A DNA stretch of 64,000 bases from Amycolatopsis albispora (GTDB lineage: Bacteria > Actinomycetota > Actinomycetes > Mycobacteriales > Pseudonocardiaceae): assembly GCF_003312875.1 (NCBI RefSeq), contig NZ_CP015163.1, positions 7,316,001 to 7,380,000 on the forward strand. Direction: 5' to 3'. The notes below the pieces were generated by a model, which was not told the DNA's origin, did not search any database, and saw only the letters and a list, made by a program, of their open reading frames with translations. Every line of letters begins with the position of its first letter. Within the stretch, counting starts at the first letter, position 1. Positions 37,307 through 47,231 of the stretch are shown here, in pieces. Made by a program: the position numbers and the translations under genes.

Positions 37307-38476
37307 GTGGACCTTTACGAATACCAGGCGAGGGATCTCTTCGCCGCCCACGGAGTACCGGTGTTGTCCGGTTCCGTGGCCAATACGCCGGAAGAAGCCC
37401 GTGCGGCGGCCGAGCAGATCGGTGGCCAGGTGGTCGTCAAGGCCCAGGTGAAGACAGGCGGGCGTGGCAAGGCCGGTGGCGTGAAGCTCGCCGACAGCGC
37501 CGACGAGGCCAAGGAGAAGGCGGAAGCCATTCTCGGCCTGGACATCAAGGGCCACATCGTGCACCGGGTGCTGGTGGCCGAAGCCTCGGACATCGCCGAG
37601 GAGTACTACTTCTCGTTCCTGCTGGACCGCGCGAACCGCACCTTCCTCGCGATGGCTTCGGCCGAGGGCGGCGTGGAGATCGAGCAGCTCGCGGTGGAGC
37701 GCCCCGAGGCGCTGGCCAAGGTGCCGGTGGACGCGATCACCGGGGTCGACAAGGCCAAGGCCGTGGAGATCCTGACCGCGGGCAAGTTCCCGGAGAAGGT
37801 CGTCGACGAGGCCGCCGACGTGGTCGTCAAGCTCTGGGAGACCTTCGTCTCCGAGGACGCCACGCTGGTCGAGGTCAACCCGCTGGTCCGCGACCCGCAG
37901 GACAAGATCATCGCCCTCGACGGCAAGGTCACCCTCGACGAGAACGCCTCCTTCCGCCAGCCGGGCCACGAAGCGCTCGTCGACAAGCAGGCCGAGGACC
38001 CGCTGGAGGCCAAGGCCAAGGCGAAGGACCTCAACTACGTCAAGCTCGACGGCGAGGTCGGCATCATCGGCAACGGCGCGGGCCTCGTGATGTCCACTTT
38101 GGACGTCGTGGCCTACGCGGGCGAGAAGCACGGCGGCGTGAAGCCGGCGAACTTCCTCGACATCGGTGGCGGCGCCTCGGCCGAGGTGATGGCCGCCGGG
38201 CTGGACGTCATCCTGCACGACCCGGCCGTGAAGAGCGTTTTTGTCAACGTCTTCGGTGGCATCACCGCCTGCGACGCGGTGGCCACCGGCATCGTCGAGG
38301 CGCTGAAGATCCTCGGCGACGAGGCCTCGAAGCCGCTCGTGGTGCGGCTCGACGGCAACAACGTCGAAGAGGGCAGGCGCATCCTGGCCGAGGCGAACCA
38401 CCCGCTGGTGACCGTGGTGGACACTATGGACAACGCGGCTGACAAGGCTGCCGAGCTCGCAGCGGCAGGGGCGTGA
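37307..38476 (+). CDS. sucC: Succinyl-CoA synthetase beta subunit
   Basis: A 389-residue ATP-grasp subunit of the TCA-cycle enzyme that makes succinate and ATP/GTP from succinyl-CoA. It opens [20 protein letters not shown]. The nucleotide-binding segment is [20 protein letters not shown], and LVEVNPLV and [17 protein letters not shown] are standard. GTG 37307 follows AGGAGACTGGA and matches the family N-terminus. sucD follows one base after the stop. Confidence 0.96.
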   Translation: MDLYEYQARDLFAAHGVPVLSGSVANTPEEARAAAEQIGGQVVVKAQVKTGGRGKAGGVKLADSADEAKEKAEAILGLDIKGHIVHRVLVAEASDIAEEYYFSFLLDRANRTFLAMASAEGGVEIEQLAVERPEALAKVPVDAITGVDKAKAVEILTAGKFPEKVVDEAADVVVKLWETFVSEDATLVEVNPLVRDPQDKIIALDGKVTLDENASFRQPGHEALVDKQAEDPLEAKAKAKDLNYVKLDGEVGIIGNGAGLVMSTLDVVAYAGEKHGGVKPANFLDIGGGASAEVMAAGLDVILHDPAVKSVFVNVFGGITACDAVATGIVEALKILGDEASKPLVVRLDGNNVEEGRRILAEANHPLVTVVDTMDNAADKAAELAAAGA

Positions 38477-38477
38477 G

Positions 38478-39368
38478 ATGTCGATCTTCCTGAACGAAAA
38501 CAGCAAGGTCATCGTGCAGGGCCTGACCGGGTCCGAGGGCACCAAGCACGCGACCAAGATGATCAAGTCCGGCACCAACATCGTGGGTGGCGTGAACGCC
38601 CGCAAGGCCGGGCAGACGGTGACCATCGAGGGCAAGGAGCTCAAGGTCTTCGGCACCGTCGAGGAGGCCATCAAGGAGACCGGCGCCGACGTGTCGGTGG
38701 TCTTCGTGCCGCCGAAGTTCGCCAAGGACGCCGTGGTCGAGGCCATCGACGCGGAGATCGGCCTGGCCGTGGTGATCACCGAGGGCATCCCGGTGCACGA
38801 CTCGGCCTACTTCTGGGCGCACGCGGTGGCCAAGGGCAACAAGACCCGGATCATCGGGCCGAACTGCCCCGGCGTGATCAGCCCCGGCAAGTCGAACGCG
38901 GGCATCATCCCGGCGAACATCACCGGCCCCGGCAAGATCGGCCTGGTGTCGAAGTCGGGCACGCTGACCTACCAGATGATGTACGAGCTGCGGGACATCG
39001 GCTTCACCACCGCGGTCGGCATCGGCGGTGACCCGGTCATCGGCACCACGCACATCGACGCGCTCGCCGCCTTCCAGGAGGACCCCGACACCGAGGTCAT
39101 CGTGATGATCGGTGAGATCGGTGGCGACGCCGAGGAGCGGGCCGCGGACTACATCAAGGCCAACGTGACCAAGCCGGTCGTCGGCTACGTCGCCGGCTTC
39201 ACCGCGCCCGAGGGCAAGACCATGGGGCACGCGGGCGCGATCGTCTCCGGTTCGTCCGGGACCGCGGCCGCGAAGAAGGAGGCCCTCGAGGCCGCCGGCG
39301 TGAAGGTCGGCAAGACGCCGACCGAGACCGCCAACCTGGCGCGGGAGCTGTACAACAGCCTGCACTAG
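38478..39368 (+). CDS. sucD: Succinyl-CoA synthetase alpha subunit
   Basis: A 296-residue CoA-binding subunit paired with SucC. The CoA-binding Rossmann domain has [19 protein letters not shown], and INPCPG-type [14 protein letters not shown] lies near residue 130. The phosphorylated His lies in [23 protein letters not shown] 38478 begins [10 protein letters not shown], as is usual. Transcription should stop at the hairpin at 39410. Confidence 0.96.
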   Translation: MSIFLNENSKVIVQGLTGSEGTKHATKMIKSGTNIVGGVNARKAGQTVTIEGKELKVFGTVEEAIKETGADVSVVFVPPKFAKDAVVEAIDAEIGLAVVITEGIPVHDSAYFWAHAVAKGNKTRIIGPNCPGVISPGKSNAGIIPANITGPGKIGLVSKSGTLTYQMMYELRDIGFTTAVGIGGDPVIGTTHIDALAAFQEDPDTEVIVMIGEIGGDAEERAADYIKANVTKPVVGYVAGFTAPEGKTMGHAGAIVSGSSGTAAAKKEALEAAGVKVGKTPTETANLARELYNSLH

Positions 39369-39409
39369 GCAGCGCCGACCGGCGCTGATTCAGCGTCACC
39401 ACCACGGAG

Positions 39410-39439
39410 GCCGGGTACCCGATCGGGTGCCCGGCTTTT
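39410..39439 (+). terminator. Terminator after sucCD
   Basis: A near-perfect palindrome (39410-39435) of GCCGGGTACCCGAT with its complement is followed by TTTT. It lies 42 bases past the sucD stop. Confidence 0.85.
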
Positions 39440-39597
39440 GTGGTTGCTCACCTCCTCGGTGACGAAACCATTCCGGGCCGCCGAACGTCTGAGCCAGCGG
39501 GCGGGCCAGAGCCCCTGGTGCGCTAGCGTTCAGTAACCACAACGCCGCCTCTTTTGCCACACGCCTGGTGGCCGGTCGGACGACAGGAGAACTACGG

Positions 39598-40470
39598 ATG
39601 TCCTTTCCCAGCAGTGGGCCTGGTTACCCTCCGCAGGGTGGCGGCCCCAACAACCCCCAGGGACCGGGTACCGGGTCGTTCCCGCCGGTGGGCCCGCCGC
39701 CGCAACAGCAGCAGCTGCAGGCCGGGGCGCTGAACTTCGCGGTCATCCTGGCGCTGGCCGTTTCGGTGCTCGGCCTGGTGCAGTACTTCGTCGGCTTCTC
39801 GGACGAGGCCTCGCCCGCCGGCGAGTCGACCACCTGGTTCCTCGTCGGCGGCCTGCTGGCGGCGCTGCGGGTGCTGCCGAACGCGCCCAAGGTGCTGCCG
39901 TTCGCCGCGCTGATCAGCGTGCTCGGCGCGCTGCAGGCGCTGGACCACGTGATCGCCTACGGTGAGAACGACACCGTCCCCGGCATCATCACGGTGATCG
40001 TCATCCTCGGTTTCCTGCAGCTGCTCGCCGCGGTGGCGGCGCTGCTGTTCGACTACGACGTGCTCAAGCTGCCCGCGCCGAAGCCGCAGGGCGGCCCGCA
40101 GCAGTACGGCCCGCCGTCGGGCCAGCAGCCCGCGCAGCCGCAGCCGGGCCAGCCGGGTCAGTACGCCCCGCAGCAGCCGCAGTTCGGCGGCCCGCCGCCG
40201 GCTTCGTCGCCGCAGCAGACCACGCAGTACGCGCCGACCGGCGGCGGCAACGCGCCGGACTCGGGCGGGTTCTCGCAGCCGACGCAGTACTCCACGCCGG
40301 TCACCCCGCCGTCGACGCCGGGTCAGCAGCCGACCTCGTACGCGCCGCAGCAGGGGCAGTTCTTCCAGCAGCAGCAACAGCAGCAGTCGAGCGGCTCCGG
40401 CTCGGAGTCGGGCAGCCAGCAGCAGTCGCCGGGCACCCCGCCGGGCGGGTTCGGCAAGCCGGGCAGCTGA
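39598..40470 (+). CDS. DUF5336 membrane protein (34-kDa antigen family)
   Basis: A 290-residue protein like mycobacterial Rv0954. A Pro/Gly/Gln-rich N-terminus precedes four hydrophobic helices at about 43-155 (LNFAVILALAVSVLGLVQYF to LQLLAAVAALLFDYDVL). The C-terminal half is a Gln/Pro/Ser-rich tail with many QQ tracts. ATG 39598 follows AGGAGAACTAC. Function is unknown; the gene is conserved between sucCD and DUF6350/purN in actinobacteria. Confidence 0.88.
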   Translation: MSFPSSGPGYPPQGGGPNNPQGPGTGSFPPVGPPPQQQQLQAGALNFAVILALAVSVLGLVQYFVGFSDEASPAGESTTWFLVGGLLAALRVLPNAPKVLPFAALISVLGALQALDHVIAYGENDTVPGIITVIVILGFLQLLAAVAALLFDYDVLKLPAPKPQGGPQQYGPPSGQQPAQPQPGQPGQYAPQQPQFGGPPPASSPQQTTQYAPTGGGNAPDSGGFSQPTQYSTPVTPPSTPGQQPTSYAPQQGQFFQQQQQQQSSGSGSESGSQQQSPGTPPGGFGKPGS

Positions 40471-40479
40471 TCCACCGGT

Positions 40480-40527
40480 CACCGCAAAAGGCCACTCGCG
40501 TCCAGCGCGGGTGGCCTTTTTGCGGTG
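40480..40527. terminator. Terminator after the DUF5336 gene
   Basis: CACCGCAAAAGGCCAC and GTGGCCTTTTTGCGGTG pair around CGCG-like inner bases, with A and T runs inside the stem. It is 9 bases past the stop. Confidence 0.85.
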
Positions 40528-40615
40528 CCCCGACCGGGTGGCTGTGGCTGGTGCCATTTTCGATCAACGGCGTGGCTCACCCGGATGGCCCAGTCCGGAT
40601 GCGAGGGTCAGCGGC

Positions 40616-42199
40616 ATGCAGGTGCTCACCACCGGGCCGGACGGCGCCGAGCGGTTGAGCGACCACGGCACGCACGAGCAGGTCACCGGGGCGGCTCGGG
40701 TTCGCGTGCTCCTGGTCGCCGCCGTGCTCCCGCTGCTCGTCGGATACACGCTCGCCGCGGGCTCGGTGGCTGCGGTGGCCGGGCTCGCCCCCGGTTCCGG
40801 GTTCACCCTCACCGGCGCCCTGCGTGGTGGCGGCCCGGCGTGGCTGGCCACCCAGCAGGTGCCGCTGGGCCTCGGCGGGCATCCGCTCAGCGTGCTGCCG
40901 CTGCTGCCGACGATCGTGCTGCTGCTCCTGGTCGCGAAGGTCGCCTCGGCCGCCGCGCGACGGCTCGGGCACACCGAACCGGGGCAGGCGATCGGCGTGG
41001 TCGGGGTGATCGCCTGTGCCCACGCCACCGCCGGGGTCACCGTCGCGGTGCTGTGCAGCGGCACGCCGGTCGAGGTCGAGCCGCTGACCGCCTTCCTGCT
41101 GCCCGGTGTGCTGTCCGGGGCGGCCGCGACGGCCGGGGTGCTCGCCCGGTGCGGGCTGCCGGAACCGGTGCGGCAGTACGTCGACCCGGTCGCGGTGCGC
41201 GGGCTGCGTGCCGGTGCGCTCGGGCTCGCCGCGCTGCTGGTGGCCGGGGCGCTGGTGGTGCTGCTCGGGTTCGGCGTGTCGGTGCCGGAGACCATGCGGT
41301 TGTTCGACGCCGAGACCGCCGGCAGCGGCGCGGGCATGCTGCTGGTTTCCGTGGTGTACCTGCCGAACGCGGTGGTGGCCGGGCTGTCCTTCGCGGCCGG
41401 GCCCGGGTTCTCGATCGGTGCGGTGAACGTCACGCCGTTCGCCTTCGACGGTGGTCCGGTGCCCGCCCTGCCGATCCTGGCCGCGCTGCCCGAGGAGCGG
41501 GCGGCGTGGTGGCCCGCGTTGCTGGTGCTGCCCGTGCTGGCCGGGGCGCTGTGCGGGTGGACGCTGCGCCGCTGCGACCCGGATCCGCTGGTCCGCGTGC
41601 GCGCGGCGGCGATCGCCGGTGCGACCGCGGGTTTCGGCTGTGTGCTGCTCGGCACCTTCGCCGGTGGCCGGTTCGGGGACGCGTTGTTCGATCCGGTGAG
41701 CGTGCCCGTCGCGTTGTTCTCGCTGGCCGGGTCGTGCTGGGTGGCGCTTCCGGCGGCGCTGGTCGCGTGGGTGAGCGGCAGCACGGCGCCGGTGGTCCAC
41801 GCGCCCGTCGAGGAGGAGATCCCGGCGGACGAGGCGGTCACCGAGGTCTTCGACGCCATCCAAGATGACGCTGCTGAGGAAACCGGCGACGAGCCGGACG
41901 AGTCAGCCGAGGATGCGGCGGAAACCGACGGAGACACCGAAGACACGGAAGACCCGGAAGACCCGGAAGACACCGCCGACCCCGAAGACACCGAAGACGC
42001 CGCTGCCGCCGAAGAGGCCGAAGCCGAGCCCGAGGCCGAAGAACCGGTCGAGCCCGCGAAGGTCGAGCCCGCGGAAGCCGTCGCCGAGAGCCGGGAAGCC
42101 AGTGCCGAGCCGGAGGAAGACGTGGCCGAGCCCGCGGAAGGCGTGGCCGCGGCCGAGCCGGATCCGGGTGCCTCCGAGGAGCCGGAACGCCGCGACTAG
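40616..42199 (+). CDS. DUF6350 membrane protein with long acidic tail
   Basis: A 527-residue polytopic protein of the DUF6350 (Rv0955) family, always found beside purN. About ten to twelve hydrophobic helices lie between residues 30 and 385 (VRVLLVAAVLPLLVGYTLAA; LSVLPLLPTIVLLLLVAKV). The last 130 residues are a cytoplasmic tail of Glu/Asp/Ala/Pro, including short EDPED and EPAE repeats. ATG 40616 precedes the first helix by about 30 residues. The function is not established; the family has been linked loosely to the cell envelope. Confidence 0.85.
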   Translation: MQVLTTGPDGAERLSDHGTHEQVTGAARVRVLLVAAVLPLLVGYTLAAGSVAAVAGLAPGSGFTLTGALRGGGPAWLATQQVPLGLGGHPLSVLPLLPTIVLLLLVAKVASAAARRLGHTEPGQAIGVVGVIACAHATAGVTVAVLCSGTPVEVEPLTAFLLPGVLSGAAATAGVLARCGLPEPVRQYVDPVAVRGLRAGALGLAALLVAGALVVLLGFGVSVPETMRLFDAETAGSGAGMLLVSVVYLPNAVVAGLSFAAGPGFSIGAVNVTPFAFDGGPVPALPILAALPEERAAWWPALLVLPVLAGALCGWTLRRCDPDPLVRVRAAAIAGATAGFGCVLLGTFAGGRFGDALFDPVSVPVALFSLAGSCWVALPAALVAWVSGSTAPVVHAPVEEEIPADEAVTEVFDAIQDDAAEETGDEPDESAEDAAETDGDTEDTEDPEDPEDTADPEDTEDAAAAEEAEAEPEAEEPVEPAKVEPAEAVAESREASAEPEEDVAEPAEGVAAAEPDPGASEEPERRD

Positions 42200-42249
42200 G
42201 CTGGACGTGCCCAGGTCAACGGCCGTGTGCCCGAGCAAGGAGACCCGTT

Positions 42250-42879
42250 CTGCCTAGTCGGTTGGAGCTGCCCACCCCGGCCAGGGTGGTGGTGCTCGCC
42301 TCGGGGTCCGGAACCCTGTTGCAGGCCTTGCTCGACGAATCCGCCCGGTCCGGTTTCGGCGCGACGGTGGTCGCCGTCGGCGCGGACCGCACCGGGATCG
42401 AGGCCCTTTCCCGTGCCGAACGCGCCGGGGTGCCCAGCTTCACCGTCCGCGTCGCCGACCACCCCGACCGCGCGGCCTGGGACAAGGCGCTGACCGACGC
42501 GGTCGCCGCCTACCGGCCCGATCTGGTGGTCTCCGCCGGGTTCATGAAGATCCTCGGCGAACGCTTCCTGGCGCGCTTCGAGCACCGGGTGATCAACACG
42601 CATCCGGCGCTGCTGCCGTCGTTCCCCGGGATGCACGCGGTCGCCGACGCGCTCGCCGCCGGGGTGAAGGTCACCGGGTCCACCGTGCACTTCGTGGACG
42701 CCGGCATGGACACCGGCCCGATCATCGCCCAGGAGGCGGTGGTGGTGGAGGAGTCCGACACCGAGGACCGGCTGCACGAGCGGATCAAGTCGGTGGAACG
42801 GCGGCTGCTGGTGGACGTGGTCGCGAAGCTGTGCCGTGCGGGCTGCACGGTGGACGGACGGAAGGTGAGTTTCAGGTGA
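42250..42879 (+). CDS. purN: Phosphoribosylglycinamide formyltransferase
   Basis: A 209-residue GAR transformylase using 10-formyl-tetrahydrofolate in purine synthesis. The fold opens [19 protein letters not shown]. The catalytic segment is [17 protein letters not shown] (Asn, His), and Asp lies in [14 protein letters not shown]. The start is unusual: AAGGAG at 42237-42242 is 7 bases before an in-frame CTG at 42250, while the next candidate, TTG 42262, is 19 bases away. No ATG or GTG fits, and I favour CTG. The stop overlaps the GTG of purH. Confidence 0.93.
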   Translation: MPSRLELPTPARVVVLASGSGTLLQALLDESARSGFGATVVAVGADRTGIEALSRAERAGVPSFTVRVADHPDRAAWDKALTDAVAAYRPDLVVSAGFMKILGERFLARFEHRVINTHPALLPSFPGMHAVADALAAGVKVTGSTVHFVDAGMDTGPIIAQEAVVVEESDTEDRLHERIKSVERRLLVDVVAKLCRAGCTVDGRKVSFR

Positions 42880-44435
42880 GCGAGCCGGGGCGGAAGCCGG
42901 TCAAGCGGGCGCTGATCGGCGTTTCGGACAAGGCAGGACTGCTGGAACTGGCGACCGGGTTGCACGCCGCCGGCGTGGAGATCGTGTCCACCGGCGGCAC
43001 CGCGAGGGTGATCGCGGACGCCGGTGTGCCGGTCACCCCGGTCGAGGAGGTCACCGGCTTTCCCGAGTCGCTCGACGGCCGGGTCAAGACCCTGCACCCG
43101 CGGGTGCACGCCGGGCTGCTCGCCGACCGCGACCGCGAAGAGCACGTGGCGCAGCTCAAGCAGCTCGACATCGCGCCGTTCGACCTGCTGGTGGTGAACC
43201 TCTACCCGTTCCAGCAGACGGTGGCGTCGGGCGCTTCGTTCGAGGACTGCGTGGAGAACATCGACATCGGCGGCCCGGCGATGGTGCGCGCGGCGGCGAA
43301 GAACCACGGCAGCGTGGCCGTCGTGGTGGACCCGGCGCGGTACGACTGGGTGCTGGAGCGCGTGCGTGACGGCGGGTTCGACCAGGAGGACCGCAAGCGC
43401 CTGGCGGCGAAGGCCTACGCGCACACGGCTTCCTACGACATCGCGGTGGCCAACTGGTTCGCCAACGCGTACGCGCCGGCCGACGACTCCGGTTTCGCCG
43501 ACTTCAAGGGCACGTCGTGGGAACGCGGTGAGGTGCTGCGCTACGGCGAGAACCCGCACCAGCCCGCCGCGCTGTACCGGCACTGGAGCGGCGGCGGGAT
43601 CGCGCACGCCGAGCAGCTGCACGGAAAGGCCATGTCCTACAACAACTACGTCGACGCCGATGCCGCGCGCCGGGCGGCGTACGACTTCGACGAGCCGTCG
43701 GTGGCGATCATCAAGCACGCCAACCCGTGCGGCATCGCGGTCGGTGTGGACGTCGCGGAGGCACACCGCAAGGCGCACGCCTGCGACCCGGTTTCGGCCT
43801 ACGGCGGGGTGATCGCCACGAACCGCCCGGTGTCGCTGGCCGCCGCCGAGCAGATCGCGGACATCTTCACCGAGGTGCTGGTGGCGCCCGCGTTCGACGA
43901 GGACGCGCTGGAAGTGCTGAAGCGCAAGAAGAACATCCGGTTGCTGCGCCTGCCCGACGCCGGGGTGTACCGGATCGAGGAGCGGCCGATCTCCGGCGGC
44001 GTGCTGGTGCAGGCCGCCGACGCGATCGACGCACCCGGTGACGACCCGGCGAACTGGACGTTGGCCACCGGCGAGGCGGCCGACGAGGCCACCCTCGCCG
44101 ACCTGGAGTTCGCCTGGCGCGCGGTGCGCGCGGTGAAGTCCAACGCGATCCTGCTGGCCCACGATCGGGCGACCGTCGGCGCGGGCATGGGCCAGGTGAA
44201 CCGGGTCGACTCGGCGCGGCTCGCGGTCGCGCGTGCCGGTGACCGGGCCAAGGGCTCGGTGGCCGCCTCCGACGCGTTCTTCCCGTTCCCGGACGGGCTG
44301 GAAGTGCTGACCGAGGCCGGGGTGCGCGCGGTGGTGCAGCCGGGCGGTTCGGTGCGGGACGCCGAGGTGCTCGCCGCGGCCGAGGCCGCCGGGGTCACGG
44401 TGTACCTCACCGGCACCCGTCACTTCGCGCACTGA
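42876..44435 (+). CDS. purH: Bifunctional AICAR transformylase/IMP cyclohydrolase
   Basis: A 519-residue enzyme for the last two steps to IMP. The N-terminal MGS-like cyclohydrolase domain reads [20 protein letters not shown] and [17 protein letters not shown]. The transformylase domain has [14 protein letters not shown] and [13 protein letters not shown] (Lys-His pair). The C-terminus is the standard [13 protein letters not shown] 42876 overlaps the purN stop, indicating coupled translation. Both enzymes draw on the 10-formyl-folate pool made by FolD, also in this window. Confidence 0.97.
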   Translation: MSEPGRKPVKRALIGVSDKAGLLELATGLHAAGVEIVSTGGTARVIADAGVPVTPVEEVTGFPESLDGRVKTLHPRVHAGLLADRDREEHVAQLKQLDIAPFDLLVVNLYPFQQTVASGASFEDCVENIDIGGPAMVRAAAKNHGSVAVVVDPARYDWVLERVRDGGFDQEDRKRLAAKAYAHTASYDIAVANWFANAYAPADDSGFADFKGTSWERGEVLRYGENPHQPAALYRHWSGGGIAHAEQLHGKAMSYNNYVDADAARRAAYDFDEPSVAIIKHANPCGIAVGVDVAEAHRKAHACDPVSAYGGVIATNRPVSLAAAEQIADIFTEVLVAPAFDEDALEVLKRKKNIRLLRLPDAGVYRIEERPISGGVLVQAADAIDAPGDDPANWTLATGEAADEATLADLEFAWRAVRAVKSNAILLAHDRATVGAGMGQVNRVDSARLAVARAGDRAKGSVAASDAFFPFPDGLEVLTEAGVRAVVQPGGSVRDAEVLAAAEAAGVTVYLTGTRHFAH

Positions 44436-44436
44436 C

Positions 44437-45114
44437 ATGGCTTACCAGCAACCACCCGGTTGGGGGCCGCCGCCCGGTTACGGTTACCCGCCGCAGCAGC
44501 CGCCGAAGAAGAAGAGCAGGCTGGGGCTGGTCCTCGGCCTGGTCTTCGGCGGGCTGCTGCTGCTCGGGATCGCGATCCCGCTGGTGCTGTTCACCGTCGA
44601 GTACAACGAATCGGTGGGCAGCGCGGCCTCCCCGGAGGGGGCGGCGCCCGAATGCCGGATCTCCCAGCAGGTGACCGGGAAGTACCACGCCCCCAACCTG
44701 AGCGCCGGGCGTGACGAGAGCTCGTCGATCGGCCTGCGGCAGGCGAACTGCGGGTGGGCGCCGTCGGAGGACGAGACGGTCCACTTCCGGTCGGTGACGC
44801 TGTACATCAACCAGTACACCGATTCCGACGGCGAACAGGCTGCCGCCGAATCCTTCGAATCCACGTCGCGGGAACCCGGTGCGGTGGAGATCGAAGGCAT
44901 CGGCGACCGCGCGTTCCTGGTGCCGATCGTGAACAGCAGCTCGTACAGCGGGGCGGAAGTCCGTGTGCTGCAAGGGAACACCCAGTTCAGCCTGAGCTAT
45001 TCGGGCTGGGACAAGGAGTTCTGGTTCTTCGGCACGGCAAGGATCCCGCAGCAGCAGGCCGAAGAGGCCGCCAGGGCCTACGCCGGCGAAATCGCCGGAA
45101 ACCTGCGTCCCTGA
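44437..45114 (+). CDS. Membrane-anchored DUF3558-like exported protein
   Basis: A 225-residue protein beginning with a Pro/Gln/Tyr-rich cytoplasmic segment, then KKKSR and one transmembrane helix at about 29-51 (LGLVLGLVFGGLLLLGIAIP). The exterior domain has two Cys (ECRIS, NCGWAP) and a beta-rich core (FRSVTLYINQYTDSDGEQAA, GIGDRAFLVP) similar in pattern to DUF3558-type lipoproteins. Its ATG comes one base after the purH stop, so it is likely read on the same transcript. The function is unknown. Confidence 0.75.
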   Translation: MAYQQPPGWGPPPGYGYPPQQPPKKKSRLGLVLGLVFGGLLLLGIAIPLVLFTVEYNESVGSAASPEGAAPECRISQQVTGKYHAPNLSAGRDESSSIGLRQANCGWAPSEDETVHFRSVTLYINQYTDSDGEQAAAESFESTSREPGAVEIEGIGDRAFLVPIVNSSSYSGAEVRVLQGNTQFSLSYSGWDKEFWFFGTARIPQQQAEEAARAYAGEIAGNLRP

Positions 45115-45139
45115 GGCGTTTTCGTGCTTTCCTGCCGTC

Positions 45140-45565
45140 ATGCCGATCATCGCGCTGCGCCAGGCGACGCCCGCTGACGACGAGTTCTGCTTCCAGCTGC
45201 ACAAGGCCTCCCTCGGCGAGTACGTGGCCGAACTGTGGGGCTGGGAGGACGACGTCCAGCGCGAGCACCACCACCGCGTGTTCGTGCCGGAGCGCTGGCA
45301 GATCGTCACGGTGGACGGTGCCGACGCGGGCATCCTGGTCGTCGAGGACCACCCGGAGGGGCTGTACCTGGGCCGCATCGAGCTGCACCCCGATTACCAG
45401 GGGCGCGGTATCGGGGGCGTGCTCATCCAGCGGCTGATCGATTCCGGGCAGCCGGTCCACCTCGAGGTGCTGTCGGTGAACCGGCGGGCCCAGGAGTTCT
45501 ATCGGCGCCACGGTTTCCGGGAAACCGGGCGGCGCGCGCACAAGATCCTGATGCGCCGCGGATAG
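45140..45565 (+). CDS. GNAT-family N-acetyltransferase
   Basis: A 141-residue acetyltransferase. The fold is seen in IALRQATPADDEFCFQLHKA and the acetyl-CoA-binding motif A, LYLGRIELHPDYQGRGIGGV. The C-terminal pair VNRRAQEFYRRHGFRETG is also characteristic. The substrate is unknown. ATG 45140 lies 25 bases after the preceding stop. The end is one base from the convergent PEBP-SRPBCC gene. Confidence 0.9.
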   Translation: MPIIALRQATPADDEFCFQLHKASLGEYVAELWGWEDDVQREHHHRVFVPERWQIVTVDGADAGILVVEDHPEGLYLGRIELHPDYQGRGIGGVLIQRLIDSGQPVHLEVLSVNRRAQEFYRRHGFRETGRRAHKILMRRG

Positions 45566-45566
45566 C

Positions 45567-46526
45567 TCAGGCGGCGCGGCGGCGGACGGTGCGTTCGAGG
45601 ATGCCGAGCGTGGCTTTGAGCGCGGATTCGGGGACCACCGGAAAGCTGACCCGCTGCCGCCACTGCTCGCTGACCGCCGACCAGTCGTAGTACGACGTGA
45701 CCAGCGTGCCGCCGTCCGCCGGGGCCAGCCGGTAGCCGTAGACGTGCCGCACGTACGGCCGGAACTGCCCCTCGATGGTCCAGGCGATCTCCTCGCCCGG
45801 CGTGAGCTTGGTGATGACCACCTCGACGTCGTACTTGCCGAGCGGGACGTCGCCGAGCGCTTCGCGGTCCATGTGGACCAGGAACCGGTCGCCAGGGCGT
45901 TCGACCGGCGCTCCCTCGGCGTCGAGCAGCATGCCTGACGCGTCGATGTCCACGTGGCCTTGGGGATCGGTCAGCACGGCGAAGATCGCGTCGGCCGGCG
46001 CGGGGATGAGCCGGGTGACCTCGATCCGTTCGGGGCCGGGGGTTTCCGCGGTGGCGACCAGGGTGGCGCGGCCGAGGGTGTGCGCGGACATGCTGAAGCT
46101 CAGCATCGCCGGGGTGCTGTCGGCGGGCACCCCGATGTCCTCGACGTCGAGCGCGTGGACGGTGATGAAGTAGCGGTGCGGTCCGTGCCCGGCGGGCGGC
46201 GCGGCGCCCGCGAACCCGGCGACGCGGGCGTCGTTGGGCAGCTGGAACGCGGGCTCGGGAAGTTCCTCGACGCCCTCGGGCAGCGAGGTGACCGTCGCGG
46301 GGAGGTTGACGACGGCCCAGTGCCAGAAGCCGGACATCGTCGGCGCGTCGGGGTCGTACACGGTGACGGCGTAGCTCTTGGTGCCCGGCGGCGCGTCGCT
46401 CCAGGACAGTTGCGGGCTGATGTCCTTGCCCGCGCGCTGGGCGTCGGGCAGCGGCTGACCGTCTTCCACGCTGGTGCTGGTGAGGGTGAAGCTGGGGACT
46501 TCGGGGAGGCGTTCGAAGGGATCCAT
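45567..46526 (-). CDS. PEBP (YbhB/YbcL)-SRPBCC fusion protein
   Basis: A 319-residue two-domain protein. Residues about 1-165 are a phosphatidylethanolamine-binding-protein domain (FTLTSTSVEDGQPLPDAQ, VTVYDPDAPTMSGFWHWAV, GPHRYFITVHALD). Residues about 170-315 are an SRPBCC/START-like ligand-binding domain (IEVTRLIPAPADAIFAVLTD, YGYRLAPADGGTLVTSYYDW). Both bind small hydrophobic or phosphate-containing ligands in other proteins. The fusion is uncommon, and no role is known. The ATG lies 16 bases from a palindrome shared with the divergent GntR gene. Confidence 0.88.
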   Translation of the reverse strand: MDPFERLPEVPSFTLTSTSVEDGQPLPDAQRAGKDISPQLSWSDAPPGTKSYAVTVYDPDAPTMSGFWHWAVVNLPATVTSLPEGVEELPEPAFQLPNDARVAGFAGAAPPAGHGPHRYFITVHALDVEDIGVPADSTPAMLSFSMSAHTLGRATLVATAETPGPERIEVTRLIPAPADAIFAVLTDPQGHVDIDASGMLLDAEGAPVERPGDRFLVHMDREALGDVPLGKYDVEVVITKLTPGEEIAWTIEGQFRPYVRHVYGYRLAPADGGTLVTSYYDWSAVSEQWRQRVSFPVVPESALKATLGILERTVRRRAA

Positions 46527-46541
46527 GGGATCGACAGTAGC

Positions 46542-46561
46542 ACAGATAATCGATTATCTGT
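46542..46561. promoter_or_regulatory. Perfect 20-bp palindromic operator
   Basis: ACAGATAATCGATTATCTGT is fully self-complementary and lies in the 45-base gap between the divergent PEBP-SRPBCC and GntR genes. The AT-rich centre fits GntR-type sites, and one site can control both promoters. Confidence 0.75.
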
Positions 46562-46571
46562 CGGATCGTCT

Positions 46572-47231
46572 ATGCTGCCCGACATGACGATGCTCTCCGA
46601 GCGCGCCTACGCCCACCTGCGTGCCGCGATCCTGCGTGGGGATCACGCCCCCGGTGACGCGCTCAAGCCGCAGGACCTCGCCAAGGAACTGGGCGTGAGC
46701 CTGGCCGTGGTGCGCGAGGCGCTGGTGCGCCTGGTCGGCGAGGGCTTCGCCGACCGGTTGCCGAATCGCGGCTTTGCCGTCCCGGCCTTTTCGGATCGGC
46801 GCTGGCAGGAGATCGCGGAGGCGCGCCGGGCCGTGGAACCGGTTGTGCTGCGAATGTCCGTCGAGCGTGGTGACGTCGACTGGGAGGCGCGGGTCCGGGC
46901 CGCGCACCACCGGCTGGCGCGCACGCCGCCGTATCCGCCGGGTGGGGGTGAGCACTACAGCGAGGCGTGGTCCGAGGCGCATCGGGTGTTTCACCGGACA
47001 TTGCTGGAGGGGTGCGGCAATCCGGTGCTGCTGGAGACGTTCGACCGGATGTGGACCGCGAGCGAGCTGGCGCGTCGATGGTCGGCGCGGCGCACTCCCG
47101 GCCGGGACGGTGTCGCCGAGCATCGCAGGCTGGAGGAGGCCGCGCTGGCGCGTGACGCCGATGCCGCCGCGGAGGTGCTGGCCGAACACCTCACGCTGAC
47201 GGCCGCGGGCTTGTCGGATGGGCTCAGCTGA
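46572..47231 (+). CDS. GntR-family regulator (FadR/FCD subfamily)
   Basis: A 219-residue regulator. The winged helix-turn-helix covers about 8-75 (ERAYAHLRAAILRGDHAPGD, LAKELGVSLAVVREALVRLV). The C-terminal helical FCD ligand domain keeps likely metal-binding His residues (FHRTLLEGCGNPV, VAEHRRLEEAA, AEHLTLTA). ATG 46572 starts 10 bases after the palindrome; ATG 46584 and 46590 are alternatives. It probably represses the divergent PEBP-SRPBCC gene and itself. The end overlaps the convergent DUF6228-like gene by 8 bases. Confidence 0.88.
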   Translation: MLPDMTMLSERAYAHLRAAILRGDHAPGDALKPQDLAKELGVSLAVVREALVRLVGEGFADRLPNRGFAVPAFSDRRWQEIAEARRAVEPVVLRMSVERGDVDWEARVRAAHHRLARTPPYPPGGGEHYSEAWSEAHRVFHRTLLEGCGNPVLLETFDRMWTASELARRWSARRTPGRDGVAEHRRLEEAALARDADAAAEVLAEHLTLTAAGLSDGLS

